The notes under the pieces: generated by a model | The model's input: the letters and a program-made list of their open reading frames with translations, nothing else | Databases searched by the model: none | Told to the model about the DNA's origin: nothing | Assembly: GCA_030180135.1 (NCBI GenBank) | Contig: CM058240.1 | Coordinates: forward strand, 72,163,581-72,227,580 | Direction: 5' to 3' | Length of the DNA: 64,000 bases | From: Orychophragmus violaceus | Taxonomy: Eukaryota > Streptophyta > Magnoliopsida > Brassicales > Brassicaceae | Shown here: positions 44,336 through 56,423 of the stretch, in pieces | Layout: each line of letters opens with the position of its first letter | Position numbering within the stretch: the first letter of the stretch is position 1 | Translations under genes and position numbers: made by a program

Positions 44336-45163
44336 TGATGCAAGATGGAAGCGGGTTTGACGTAGAACAAGGACTGAGGTCTCTCTATTCTAGATCGTGG
44401 ATGATGTTGTGGTAAGATGGATTCAATCCTCGGGTCTCTAGACTCCTTAGAATGAACGTGAGATGATTGAATGGATAGAAGATGGATTGATTGTCGCCAC
44501 ACAAGAGATGAAGAGCTTGTGATAAGACTGAACCTAAGGTCGCTTGATATGACTCACAAGAAAGCTTAGAATTCGAAAGGTGTTTTCTCACGAAGAAGAA
44601 GAACTGCGTTATTGTATTGATACTTTGTAAATGATACACGGCTGCTAAGGATCCTTATAAAGGGGATCGTGCAGCTGTTGCCTTCTAGGGCAGAAAACCT
44701 AATTACAACGGCTACTAAATAAAATATCCTAAGGTCCGACTTTAAAGTAATACAGGGAAACTTGACTCACTTAACTACTAATACAGACTCTGACTCAGAC
44801 AACTAATATAAGACTTGGACCTGCAAAATGAACAAACACAATATATGAATTGAAACCATACCTTATTGAGCGCGCGTGGTCGTCCATGGTTGGGCCTAAG
44901 TAGGCTGAATTGAGAAGATCATCATCGAGTCTTCAATTGTCTTCATTTGATCTTCTACACGCTCCACTTGATAATCTTGAGCTAGGAGACTCTGAATGGA
45001 CGTGTTGAACAGTGCTCTGAGTCTTCTAGTTCCTGATCTTGTCCTTGGAGGATCTCTCATGGTCGTCACGTCTTGAGCCGCAGGTACTTCTTCTAGGTCT
45101 TCTCGACGTATCTCTACGCTTGAGTCAACGCTTGAGTCAACGCTTGAGTCGATGTCCTCATCA
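44336..45163 (-). repeat. 5' LTR of G
   Basis: 828 bp, nearly the same as the left LTR. TATA-like element (ccctttataagg on its own strand) near 44652. Encodes the same tail, which is not in the gag-pol frame at this end. Confidence 0.9.
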
Positions 45164-45168
45164 CCTAG

Positions 45169-46106
45169 AGTCCTTGAACTTGGCTGGTTTGAGATGGGGA
45201 TGAAGGATCCAACACTTATCCTTGGAATGGCCTTTCTTCTTGCAGTGATCACAAGCTGCAGCCTTCTTCTCCTCTGGTTTGAAACCAGCTTTGTTGGCAG
45301 TCACCAACTCCCCTTTTCCTCCAAACAAACCAATGTTTCCTTGCTCCTTTTGGATCCTTGAACACACCTCTTCAAAATCAGGGAGTGTAGTCTCCCTTAG
45401 GATCTTCATTATGGCATCATTGTAGACCGGATTCAAGTTGAGTAGAAGGCCAAAGATCTTGTCTTGCTCCTTTCTCTCAATGAGAACCTTAGGGTCCATA
45501 GTACTAGGCCTTAGCATATCAAGCTCAGACCATGCTGAAGAGAACTTCCCAAGGTACTTGGTAAAGTCATGGTCTTCTTGTTTCAGCTCACTAATGGCTT
45601 TCTTCACCTCATACACCCTGCTCAGATTTGATACATCACCATAAACCTTCTTGAGAGTGTCCCACAGTGACTTGGCTGTCTCACAATGGGAGTAAGCTTC
45701 AAGAATAGATGGGTCAAGAGAGTTTTGGAGGAAGCCAAGCACTAACTGATCTTCCTGGAACCATCTTGCCTCTTCTTTCTTGGTCTGCTCATCTTTCTTC
45801 TTAGTTGTATCTTCTTCACTTGGAGTTTTGTCTTCCAAAATGTGATCCCACAGCCCTCTTCCACAAATGGCAGTCTTGGTGGTTCTCTGCCATGTCCTAT
45901 AGTTAAGACCTTTGAGCACAACAGGGATAACAGTAGGCCTTAAGCTTGAGCTGATTTGAACCGTGTCTTCCATGGTGAGAGAGAAACCAGGGATTTTGGG
46001 ACAGAGAACAAGTATCAAGATTTTAGGACAGAAAGAATAAAAGGAACCGAGAGAATTATGAAATAAAGAGAGAATTAAGAGAATAGAGATCAAAGCTCTG
46101 ATACCA
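45169..46106 (-). pseudogene. B gag N-terminal fragment and leader
   Basis: Gag from ATG 45973 (MEDTVQISSSLRPT), open to the G target site, including knuckle CDHCKKKGHSKDKC. This segment shows the frame lost in copy A. Leader 45974-46106 ends at the primer site, whose complement ctctgatacca is at 46096-46106. Confidence 0.9.
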
Positions 46107-46518
46107 TATTAGAATTTGAGAATAAAAACCAGAGATTTAGAACAAAGAATCACAAGAATCGAAGATTAGAAAGAGTTTTAGAGAATAAGAACAAGAGAGA
46201 GAGAGTAGAGAGAGAATTGGAGAAGAGAATAATCCTTCTTAGTCTTTGAATTCGAAATTTTTCCTTACAATATACTGAAACTAGCTGTTAGACTTATCCT
46301 AAATCATGTGGCTCATAATTGTCCACATATTTAGGTTACAAGGGAAGCTAGCCCAAAATATCTTAAGGTAACTAAAACTGTTTTTACTGTTCATCCGTGG
46401 GTACTATTCACAGATGCTTCTCTTCTAGTTACCTCTTCTAGTTTGGTTACTCCAAGACCTCTTATAACCAATAACACATTGATCTTCTATGGTCTCCATT
46501 TCAATATCATGATCAATA
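46107..46518 (-). repeat. 5' LTR of B
   Basis: 412 bp, own-strand TATTGATCATG to CTAATA, followed on the right by TSD TTACC and the satellite. Confidence 0.92.
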
Positions 46519-48257
46519 TTACCTCACCTAGTTTCTCCAATCCATGATACATATGTTTCAAGAAGTTTTTGTTAAAACGTTTTGTTTAGTATTCTCATAG
46601 GACTTTTTAGAAGATCAAAGTTTCGTTTTTTTCTCTATGTAGGGTTACTTAGGGGTGTTAAAATTAACATAAACTTGTATAACATGCTTCTCATTCTACC
46701 TTTAAGAGCATGCAAAAACTAACTTATTGTTGTTTTACCTCACCTAATTTCTCCAATCCATGATACATATGTTTCAAAAAGTTTTGGTAACAAAAGTTTT
46801 GTTTAGGATTCTAATAGGACATTTTAGAATATCAAAGTTTCTTTCTTGTCTGTTAGTAGGGTTACTTAGGGGTGTTTAAAGTGAACATAAACTTGTATAA
46901 TATGCTTCTCCTTCTACCTTTAAGAGCATGCAAAAACTAACTTATTGTTGTTTTACCTCACCTAATTTCTCCAATCCATGATACATATGTTTCAAGAAGT
47001 TTTGGTAACAAAAGTTTTGTCTAGGATTCTCATAGGACATTTTAGAATATAAAAGTTTCTTTCTTGTCTGTTAGTAGGGTTACTTAGGGGTGTTTAAAGT
47101 GAACATAAACTTGTATAACATGCTTCTCATTCTACCTTTAAGAGCATGCAAAAACTAACTTATAGTTGTCTTACCTAACCTAATTTCTCCAATCCATGAC
47201 ACATATGTTTCAAGAAGTTTTGGTAAAAATGTTTTGTTTTGGATTCTCATAGGACATTTTAGAAGATCAAAGTTTCTTTCTTGTCTGTTAGTAGGGTTAT
47301 TTAGGGGTGTTTAAAGTGAACATAAACTTGTATAACATGCTTCTCATTCTACCTTTAAGAGCATGCAAAAACTAACTTATAGTTGTCTTACCTCACCTAA
47401 TTTCTCCAATCCGTGACACATATGTTTCAAGAAGTTTTGGTAAAAACGTTTTGTTTAGGATTCTTATAGGACATTTTAGAAGATCAAAGTTTCTTTCTTG
47501 TCTGTTAGTAGGGTTATTTAGGGGTGTTTATAGTGAACATAAACTTGTATAACATGCTTTTCATTCTACCTTTAAGAGCATGCAAAAACTAACTTATAGT
47601 TGTCTTACCTCACCTAATTTCTCCAATCCATGACACATATATTTCAAGAAGTTTTGGTAAAAAATTTTGTTTAGGATTCTCATAGGGCCTTTTAGAAGAT
47701 CAAAGTTTCTTTCTTGTCTGTTAGTAGGGTTACTTAGGGGTGTTTAAACGAACATAAACTTGTCTAACATGCTTCTCATTCTACCTTTAAGAGCATGCAA
47801 AAACTAACTTATAGTTGTCTTACCTCACCTAGTTTCTCCAATCCATGATACATATGTTTCAAGAAGTTTTTGTTAAAACGTTTTGTTTAGTATTCTCATA
47901 GGACCTTTTAGAAGATCAAAGTTTCGTTCTTTTCTTTAAGTAGGGTTACTTAGGGGTGTTAAAATGAACATAAACTTGTATAACATGCTTCTCACTCTAC
48001 CTTTAAGAGCATGCAAAAACTAACTTATAGTTGTCTTACCTCACCTAATTTCTCTAATCCATGACACATATGTTTCAAGAAGTTTTGGTAAAAATGTTTT
48101 GTTTAGGATTTTCATAGGACATTTTAGAATATCAAAGTTTCTTTCTTGTCTGTTAGTAGGGTTATTTAGGGGTGTTTAAAATGAACATAAACTTGTATAA
48201 CATGCTTCTCATTCTACCTTTAAGAGCGTGCAAAAACTAACTTATAGTTGTCTTACC
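46519..48257 (+). repeat. ~217-bp satellite array, right block
   Basis: Eight monomers, ttacc marks at 46519, 46735, 46953, 47171, 47388, 47605, 47820, 48036 and 48253 (spacing 215-218 bp). Monomers differ by scattered substitutions (for example gagcatgc/gagcgtgc and ctgttagtagg/ctttaagtagg). Contains a telomere-like agggttatttagggg word per unit. No coding potential. Confidence 0.93.
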
Positions 48258-48820
48258 TATTAGAATTTGAGAATAAAAACCAGAGATTTAGAACAAAGAA
48301 TCACAAGAATCGAAGATTAGAAAGAGTTTGAGAGAATAAGAACAAGAGCGAGAGTAGAGAGAGAATTGGAGAAGAGAATAATCCTTCTTAGTCTTTGAAT
48401 TCGAAATTTTTCCTTACAATATACTGAAACTAGCTGTTAGACTTATCCTAAATCATGTGGTTCATAATTGTCCACATATTTAGCTTACAAGGGAAGCTAG
48501 CCCAAAATATCTTAAGGTAACTAAAACTGTTTTTACTGTTCATCCGTGGGTACTATTCACAGATGCTTCTCTTCTAGTTACCTCTTCTAGTTTGGTTACT
48601 CCAAGACCTCTCATAACCAATAACACATTGATCTTCTATGGCCTCCATTTCAATATCATGATCAATACTCCCCCTTAAGTTCAGACTTTGGAATCACCCT
48701 AAAGACTGAACTTGGAATGATCATGGCAACACCTCATTAAAAACCTTGATGTGGAAAACCACTTGGGACAAAACCGCATCATGGGAAAAAGAGTATGCTG
48801 CACATGAATCAAGAGAGTTC
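48258..48820 (-). mobile_element. Copia fragment I (B type), interrupted by J
   Basis: B-type LTR (48258-48668) plus about 150 bp of 3' UTR with the hairpin block (48731-48795), ending where J inserted. The left flank ...gtcTTACC is the same as the left flank of B, including about 100 bp of matching monomer. The rest would lie beyond the window. Confidence 0.82.
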
Positions 48821-49262
48821 TGATAGAATTTGAGATTAAGCATGAGTGTTCTTGAGAGAGTAAAGAGAGAATAAAAGAGAGAATTCGCTGGAGTATAAGA
48901 GAAAGAGAGTTTGAAAACCCTTAACATTCATTTGAGGTTTACACTTGCTTTTATATGGTTACAATCAGTCAAATGTTTAACCTAACTAAGTAAAAGACAA
49001 GAACACAAGATGCCAAGGAGCTCTGAAGCGTGGCAGAGGAGAGAGAGAGAGTGTGGACCACATAACCAACGGCTCTCTCTCTTTAAACCCTAAAGCCTTC
49101 TGTCTCCTTTATGCAACCGAGTCTTGTTCTTGTTCTTTCAAATAGTTGACGCCTTAAGTCTTCTTCAAAGGTCCCCAACTTTGCACATTATCAAATGTGC
49201 AAGACTTGTGCATATTTTGATAATACACAGCCTTTGCACATTTGATCTCATCATGATCAATA
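48821..49262 (-). repeat. 3' LTR of J
   Basis: 442 bp, own-strand start TATTGATCATGATGAG as in the solo LTR, with the same TGTGCAAAGTTGGGG motif. Its 3' terminus differs from that of the solo LTR. Confidence 0.82.
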
Positions 49263-49414
49263 CTCCCCCTCAAGTTCAGACTTTGGAATCACCCTAAAGA
49301 CTGAACTTGGAATGATCATGGCAACACCTCATTAAAAACCTTAATGTGGAAAACCACTTGGGACAAAACCACATCAAGGGAAAAAGAGTATGCTGCTCAT
49401 GAATCAGGAGAGTT
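49263..49414 (-). promoter_or_regulatory. J 3' UTR with hairpin block
   Basis: Polypurine tract adjoining the LTR and the conserved block at 49326-49390. Confidence 0.68.
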
Positions 49415-52400
49415 CTAATCATGGATAGCCACAGCCCTAGTTTGCCAAAGACATGAGTGCAAACCTTAAGACTAGCAGCCTTCGTGAAGATGTCTGCAAG
49501 CTGATCTTCACTCTTTGTGTAACAAGGCAGAATGGTTCCATCTTCAATCTTCTCCCTTACCTTGTGACAATCAATCTCAATGTGTTTTGTCCTCTCATGA
49601 AACACTGAGTTGGTTGCAATGTGAATAGCAGCCTGGTTGTCACAATGGAAGGTGATTGGACTTGATTGCTCTATGCCAAAGTCCTTGAGCAGAGCCTTCA
49701 GCCATGTTAACTCGGTTGCAAGCTTCCTCATTGCCCTATACTCAGCTTCAGCACTAGAACAAGATACCACCTTTTGCTTCTTTGTCTTCCAAGTTACCAA
49801 GTTGCCTCCAATGAAGGTACAATAGCCGGTTGTTGATCTCCTATCACTCTTATCTCCAGCCCAATCTGCATCACAATAGCCAACAATCTATGTGCTCTCA
49901 TTCTTACCCATCCAAATACCTTGTTCAGTTGATCCTTTGAGATATCTGAGTATCCTTTCAATCAAACTCCAATGATACACTGTGGGTGATTGCATATGTT
50001 GACTAACTTGATTCACAGCAAAGCATAAGTCTTGTCTTGTGAGAGTGAGGTAGATAAGCTTCCCAACCAGCCTCTTATACAATGAGACATCCTTGAACTT
50101 GACTTCATCTGATTTCTCCCCCTTTCTATTGACTTGGTAGCCATCTTCAAGAGGAGTCTTTGCAATCTTGCAATCAAGCATACTTGTTTCTGTCAACAAG
50201 TCCTTAACATACTTCCTTTGGGACAGAAACAACCCATCATTGAATCTGCAAACTTCAATGCCCAAGAAGTACTTCAACTCTCCAAGGTCTTTAATATCAA
50301 AGGAACTCTTGAGGAAATCCTTTGTAGACTGAATCCCATCATTATCACTTCCTGTGATAATCAAATCATTCACATATATCAGAACTACCACCACTCCTTG
50401 GGAACTTTGAAGCGTGAACAATGTGTGATCAGATTGAGACTTCTTGAAACCATGGTCCATGAGAGTGTGACTAAGCTTATGGTACCATGCCCTTGGTGAT
50501 TATTTCAAGCCATAAATCGCCCTTCTCAACCTCAATACCTCACCATCTTTACACAAGTGCTTCAATCCTGGTGGTGGAGTCATATACACTTCCTCTTCAA
50601 GTTCACCTTGTAGAAAAGCATTCTTCACATCCATTTGCCATAGATTCCATGAGAGGTTGGTGGCTAAGCTCAATGTGACTCTCACTGTGTGAAGTTTAGC
50701 CACTGGTGCAAAGGTATCTGTATAGTCTTTTCCATAGGTTTGAGTGAATCCCCTTGCTACTAGCCTTGCCTTGTACCTCTCTATGTCTCCATTGCTTTTA
50801 TACTTGATTGTGAAGACCCATTTAGAGCTAACAGTCTTCTTCTTTTTCGGCAGCTTCTCTACAATCCAAGTATGGTTCCTCTCCATAGCTTCTTTCTCAT
50901 CCTTTACTGCATCCATCCAAACCTTGATACCCTCAGCCTCTTCATAAGTCTTAGGAACCTGGTTTAGCTCAATCTTTCCAAGAAAGGCCTTGTGACTAGA
51001 TGGTAGCAAGTCAATAGAACAAGTAGACTGACTAGGATGAGCTACTGCTTGGTTGTTGTAGTAGACTCTTGTCTTCATCCATTCTGATGGATCTTTCTTT
51101 TCCCTTGTGCTTCTCCTGAGTTGCTGAACCTGTTGATCAACCACTTCCTCATTACCCACTGCCTCTTGATAAACCATCTCATCCTCATCCATATCCAAGT
51201 CCACTTGGTTCTGATCTTGAGGTAGAGTGTCTTCTTGAGCTTGAGCCGGTTCCTGAGTGTGTGTTGCTGGTTCAGTATCCTCTTGTTGAGCTCCCTGGGT
51301 AGGTGTCTCAGACTTTTCTGGCCGTGGGGTATCATTACCCAAGTGGTCCAGCAAGTACTTCAAACTGGTAGCCAAATCTGAGGGTGATCTTGAGAGATCC
51401 TTCAAACCTTCCCAATCCCTCTTCTCATAGTATCTCTGCCCCTCAATGAACTTAACATCCCTTGACACATAGGTCCTGTTGTTGCTTGGATCAAAACACT
51501 TGTAGCCCTTCTGAGTTGTGGAGTATCCAAGGAACATACACCTTGTGCTCTTAGCATCTAGCTTATTCCTTTGATCTCCTGAGATATACACAAAACAAAC
51601 ACAACCAAACACACGTAAGTGTTCAATAAATGGTTTGGCTTTGTTCAATACCTCATATGGTGAAATGTCTTGAAGGACTCTAGTTGGGATCCTATTGATG
51701 AGATAACAAGCTGCCAAGACTGCATCTCCCCAAAACCTCTTAGGAACATTGGTGTGGAACATCATAGACCTAGCAACTTCCATGAGATGTCTGTTCTTCC
51801 TTTCAGCCACACCATTTTGTTGAGGAGTATGGGGACAGCTTGTTTGATGAAGGATCCCACATTTGTTCAAGTGAGCTTTGAATCTTTGGCTTGTATACTC
51901 TCCTCCATTATCTGACCTAAACACTTTGATCTTGGCATTAAACTGATTAGTAACATAGTTTTGGAAATTCAAAAATGCATCAAACACCCTATCTTTAGAT
52001 GGCAGCAATGTTACCCAAGTATATTTTGATTTTTCATCTATGAAAGTCACAAAATACTTGTTTCTATCTCTAGACAGACAAGGTGAAGTCCAAACATCAG
52101 AGTGCACAAGATCAAAGCAATGTTCATAGATAGTAGTCTATTTAGGAAAGATAGTTCTACAATGTTTGCCAAGAATACAAGATTCACAAGTTGAATGATC
52201 AAAGCTAACATTAGGCAACATTAAGTTCAAAGCACGAGCATGAGGATGTCCTAGTCTAGCATGCCATAGGACATTTTGATTGAAAGAAAAACAGGATTTA
52301 AAAGCTAATGAATCCGAGTTGCTTGGAGAAGTGTCTTCAAGGAGGTAAAGCTCATCTTGTGTACCACCTCTTCCAATAACCTTTCCATTCTTAATATCCT

Positions 52401-52507
52401 GAAAACAAACATCATTAGGCCCAAAGATAACATTGCAATTCAAGTCTTTAGTGATCCTCTTAACCGACAGCAAGTTAGACTTAAACTTAGGAACATAGAA
52501 TGCATCA
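49415..52507 (-). pseudogene. J pol, several lesions
   Basis: Integrase to RNase H, collinear with A. Lesions: TAG near 52138-52140; TAA about 50499 (Gln of GLKQSPR); TAG about 49887 (Glu of TEIVGYCDAD); a 1-bp deletion near the C-terminus; and the RT active site reads YVND instead of YVDD. The last change alone should abolish polymerase activity (family knowledge). J is the most decayed copia in the window. Confidence 0.88.
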
Positions 52508-52512
52508 CTTTC

Positions 52513-53034
52513 TATTGAAATAAGGATTGAAGAAGTAAACAAGAGTGTGGAACAAGGCATAAGAAGTGTGGAACAAGGAATGAGCCGGTTTAGGGTTTGC
52601 GGTTGTTGAAGACTTTGGGGTATAATACAAACATGTGATCTTGATATAAATGTTTGTTTATATCCCCAACATCATAGTACAACAGGTCTGAAGCTCAGAA
52701 GGACTGATCCCTAGGGCAGAGCATCTTTCTCTCTCCTCAGAACCGGTTGAAGAGCTGTCACTATCACCTTGGAGACGTTGCACTCCTTTGTCCTCTTCTC
52801 ACTCTTTATTTTATTGTTTCTTGTATCCAGAACCCTAGTTATCCTCCTATATATGTCTTGTAACACTTGAAGTATTGATGCACACTTTAGGGAACTCATT
52901 TCCCAAGTTACACAAACTCTTCTCTCTCTCGGATACTCTCTCGCTCTTGAAAACCCTAGCGGCTTCTCTCTTCTTCTCTCATCTCTAAACTCTCTTATAC
53001 TCACTCAATCTCTCCTAAACTCCTAATTCTAACA
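52513..53034 (+). repeat. 5' LTR of D2
   Basis: TATTGAAATAAGG to TTCTAACA; TATA box at 52848-52854; primer site TGGTATCAGAGCC from 53035. It differs from the D1 LTR at scattered sites and near-matches its own 3' LTR. Confidence 0.9.
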
Positions 53035-53190
53035 TGGTATCAGAGCCTACAAGCTCCTGAACCTAATCTCTCTTCCGCATTACTCTCTTATTCTCTCTTG
53101 TTCTTTACTCATTTCACTGCCGGTTTCTTCCATTCTTGTTCTAAACCTTTTTGAAACCATTTTCTCTTGATATTCCCTCTTTGCTCAGTC

Positions 53191-55294
53191 ATGGAGAACT
53201 CAAGGGTGATTATTCCAGTGACTCTTAAAGGAGCCAACTACTTGGTATGGGCTAGAATGGCCAAAAGTGCTCTTGGAGGAAGAGGCTTGTGGAAGCATGT
53301 CTTAAGTGACACGGCTCCAATGAAGATGAAGAAAGCTGAGCCAAAAGGTGAAGCTGAGGCTGAGGCTAAGGCTGATGAGGAAGCTGTTGAAGAAGCAGCC
53401 CTTGAAGATGAAGAAGCATGGATCCAAGGAGACCAACATGTGCTATCCATTCTTCAAAGCTCCCTTGAACCGTCTCTGTTGGAAGCTTACTCCTACTGTG
53501 AGAGCTCCAAAGACTTATGGGACACCTTGTACAAGGTCTATGGCAACATGTCTAACCTCAGTAGGGTGTTTGAAGTGAAGATGGCCATCAACAATCTGAG
53601 CCAAGAAGATATGGAGTTCAAGCAACACTTTGGGAAGTTTAGATCATTGTGGGCAGAGTTGGAAATGCTGAGGCCACCAACAGTTGATCCACAGGTTCTA
53701 AATGAGAGGAGGGAACAAGACAAGGTGTTTGCACTCTTGCTAACCCTCAATCCAGCTTACAATGGTCTTATCACACACATGTTGAGGGCAGAAACTCTTC
53801 CCAACCTAGATGAAGTGTGTGCACAAATCCAAAAGGAGCAAGGATCCTTTGGGTTGTTTGGAAGGAAAGGTGAGCTAGCCACTGCTCACAAAGGTGCTTA
53901 CAAGCCTGAGGAAAGAAGGATCCCTGGTGTGTGTGACCTTTGCAAGAGGAAGGGCCATTTCAAGGACAAATGTTGGTTACTTCATCCCCATCTCAAGCCG
54001 GCTTTCACCAACAAGTTCAAGGACCAGAGAGCTCATTACTCAAGTGAATCAACCCATGTTCAAGCTGCTGGTGCTCCTGGTGCTTCCACTTCTTCAAACC
54101 GGCTTGGAAATGATTGTAGAGAGATGGTACCAGCCTTTGCCCCTGCTCCTAATGTGGCGCCTCAAAATGAATTGGTGAGGAGGTCTGATCTTGATGCACT
54201 CATCAAAGCCTTCAAGGAAGGTTCTGGTAATGTTCTTGGTAGCTCCTTTCATGCTTTAATCAATCACAAACATTCCATATCTGATCATAAGCCATTGATA
54301 GTAGATTCAGGTGCTTCACATCACATGATTAGTGATTTAAACTTGAGAAAGAATGTTGAACCTGCTCTTGGTAATGTTGTGATTGCTAATGGTGAAAGGA
54401 TTCCAATTAAAGGCATAGGAAATGTTAAGTTGTTTGATAGAGAATCAAAAGCTGATTCTGTTTGGCATGCTAGACTTGGTCACCCTCACTCTCGTGCCTT
54501 AGGTTTAATGTTGCCTTTTGTTTCCTTTAAGAATGATGATTGTGAAGCTTGTATCCTTGGAAAACATTGCAAATCAGTCTTTCCTTGTTCCAAAATTGTG
54601 TATGCAAACTGCTTTGATCTTGTTCACTCTGATGTATGGACTGCTCCATGTGTTTCTAGGGAAAATCATAAGTACTTTGTGACCTTTATAGATGAGAAGT
54701 CTAAGTATACTTGGCTGACATTGATTCAAACTAAAGATAGGGTGTTAGAAGCATTCACAAACTTTCAAAACTATGTGACTAACAACTTCAATGCCAAGAT
54801 TAAGATCTTTAGGTCAGATAATGGTGGGGAATACACAAGCAATGCATTCAAACAACATCTTGCAAAACATGGGATCATTCACCAAACAAGCTGTCCATAC
54901 ACTCCACAACAGAATGGTGTGGCTGAGAGAAAGAATAGACACTTGATGGAGGTGGCCAGATCAATCATGTTCCATACAAATGTCCCTAAGAGGTTTTGGA
55001 GTGATGATGTGATGTCGGCTTGTTATCTAATCAATAGGACACCCACCAGAGTTCTACAAGATGCTTCACCATATCAGGTATTGAACAAAACTAAACCTTC
55101 AATTCATCACTTACGTGTGTTTGGATGTTTGTGTTTTGTTTTAAAACCAGGAGAGCAGAGAGATAAGCTTGATCATAAGAGTGTCAAAGCAATGTTCATT
55201 GGGTACTCTACAAACCAGAGAGGATACAAGTGCTATGTACCTGAGACTAGAAGGGTATTGGTCTCTAGAGATGTCAAGTTTGTGGAGTCAAAGG
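53191..55294 (+). pseudogene. D2 gag-pol, 5' part
   Basis: Starts MENSRVIIPV. Gag (knuckle CDLCKRKGHFKDKC), protease VDSGASHH and integrase as in D1, but 74 residues between the protease and WHARLGHPH are removed in frame, and five residues of the acidic insert are absent. A codon change gives FWSDDV for FWSDAV. Broken by C' after VKFVES. Confidence 0.9.
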
Positions 55295-56423
55295 TGTTGG
55301 AATTTCAGATACATCCATGGGGATGATCTGAGAAACAAGTCTGGCTCAAGAGAAATGAGGTAGAATAGGGAAAACAAGCCTAAGACCCAATTAGGGTTCT
55401 TAAGGCGCTAGAGAGAGAAAACTAGGGTTTGCGGTTAAAGAAGGAAACAAAAGCTATTCTACCTCAAACAAATGAACACTTAAGCTATATGAAAATGTTA
55501 TCCAAGAGCTTAACATCACATAGGATTGTTTACTCATGATAATGGATGACAAATCAGTAATTAGCTAAGAGGTGTTCTAAGAAGAAAGAAAAGGAAAACA
55601 TGTAAGAGCATTATAAACCGAGAGACTCTCACACTTGGATTAGTTATGGAAGAACTATCCAAGTGTGGTTTAGGACTGCCTTAGCAGCCCATCAAGGCTC
55701 TTACATGAGTCTACATTGTGTCTTGTTGAAGATCACAATGAGAGTTTAAGAGAAAGAAACCGCAAGAACAAAACTAAAGGAAAGAGAGAAAGACTTAAGA
55801 GAGAATATCAAGAATCTTGTTGATTACTTGTGAGTGAATTAGCAACTGGATACAATGGCGTGTAAGGCCTTTAAATAGGCTTACAACTAGGTCAAGACAA
55901 CAATAAACAAAGACAACAATTCATAAGATCTCAACCGTTGATTCATTGGAGGGAAAGTAGATTTGAACTCAACGGTTGGATCTTCTTCTTTCATTTGGAT
56001 TCTTGTGTCTTCTTGTGCTGATAGTGACATCTCTCTTCCCTTCCTTGGCGTGTTGTAGGTCTGGAGAGAGAGAGTCCACGCTTCCAAGAGTGATAGTGAC
56101 TTGTCTTCACTCTTGTTCAGCCCTTAATCTCAACATGTGATCTTCCCTTGTTTAACCTTGTTGCATCCGAGACTTGTGTCTGAATATGCCCCACTTTTGC
56201 ACATTGAATCCATCATCTTATTATCATCTGGCCCTGACTTTGCACAGACCATTTTGTGCCCCAACTTTGCACAATCTTCTTCAAGGAGTGTTGCTTGGAT
56301 AACACTCTTTTCTTGCTTGTGGAACCACCTCTTTTCTTGTGGAACACTTCTTCTTGCTTTGTTTAGGACTGAGGCTCGGCTTCTTCAGCCTCTCCTCATC
56401 CCATTTACTCCTCCTCTCTAATA
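55295..56423 (-). repeat. Extra LTR of C'
   Basis: Complete LTR, abutting the next at 56423/56424 (own strand: CCAACA joined to TATTAG). No TSD at the joint, so it is not an independent insertion. Confidence 0.9.

Larger units (their letters stand above)
30762..45163 (-). mobile_element. Gypsy element G, CRM-like, split by H
   Basis: TSD CCTAG at 30757-30761 and 45164-45168. LTRs are 828 bp each, own-strand ends TGATGAGGAC and TTGCATCA. Primer site TGGTATCAGAGCC at 44321-44333; polypurine tract gagggaggga next to 31590. The pol frame runs into the 3' LTR. Copia H lies in the leader. CRM-like placement is inferred from the LTR-encoded tail. Confidence 0.9.
11789..46518 (-). mobile_element. 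Copia element B, split by F, E and G
   Basis: Minus-strand Ty1/copia element with TSD TTACC at 11784-11788 and 46519-46523. Its own pieces are 11789-14383, 19023-19415, 29742-30761 and 45169-46518; everything between is nested insertion. Joining the pieces restores collinearity with the gag-pol of A. LTRs are 410 and 412 bp, of a type different from A's. Confidence 0.93.

Noticed and set aside
46519..48257. Regular repeats as a CRISPR array
   Set aside because: Units are ~217 bp without spacers, in eukaryotic retrotransposon-rich DNA; this is a satellite.
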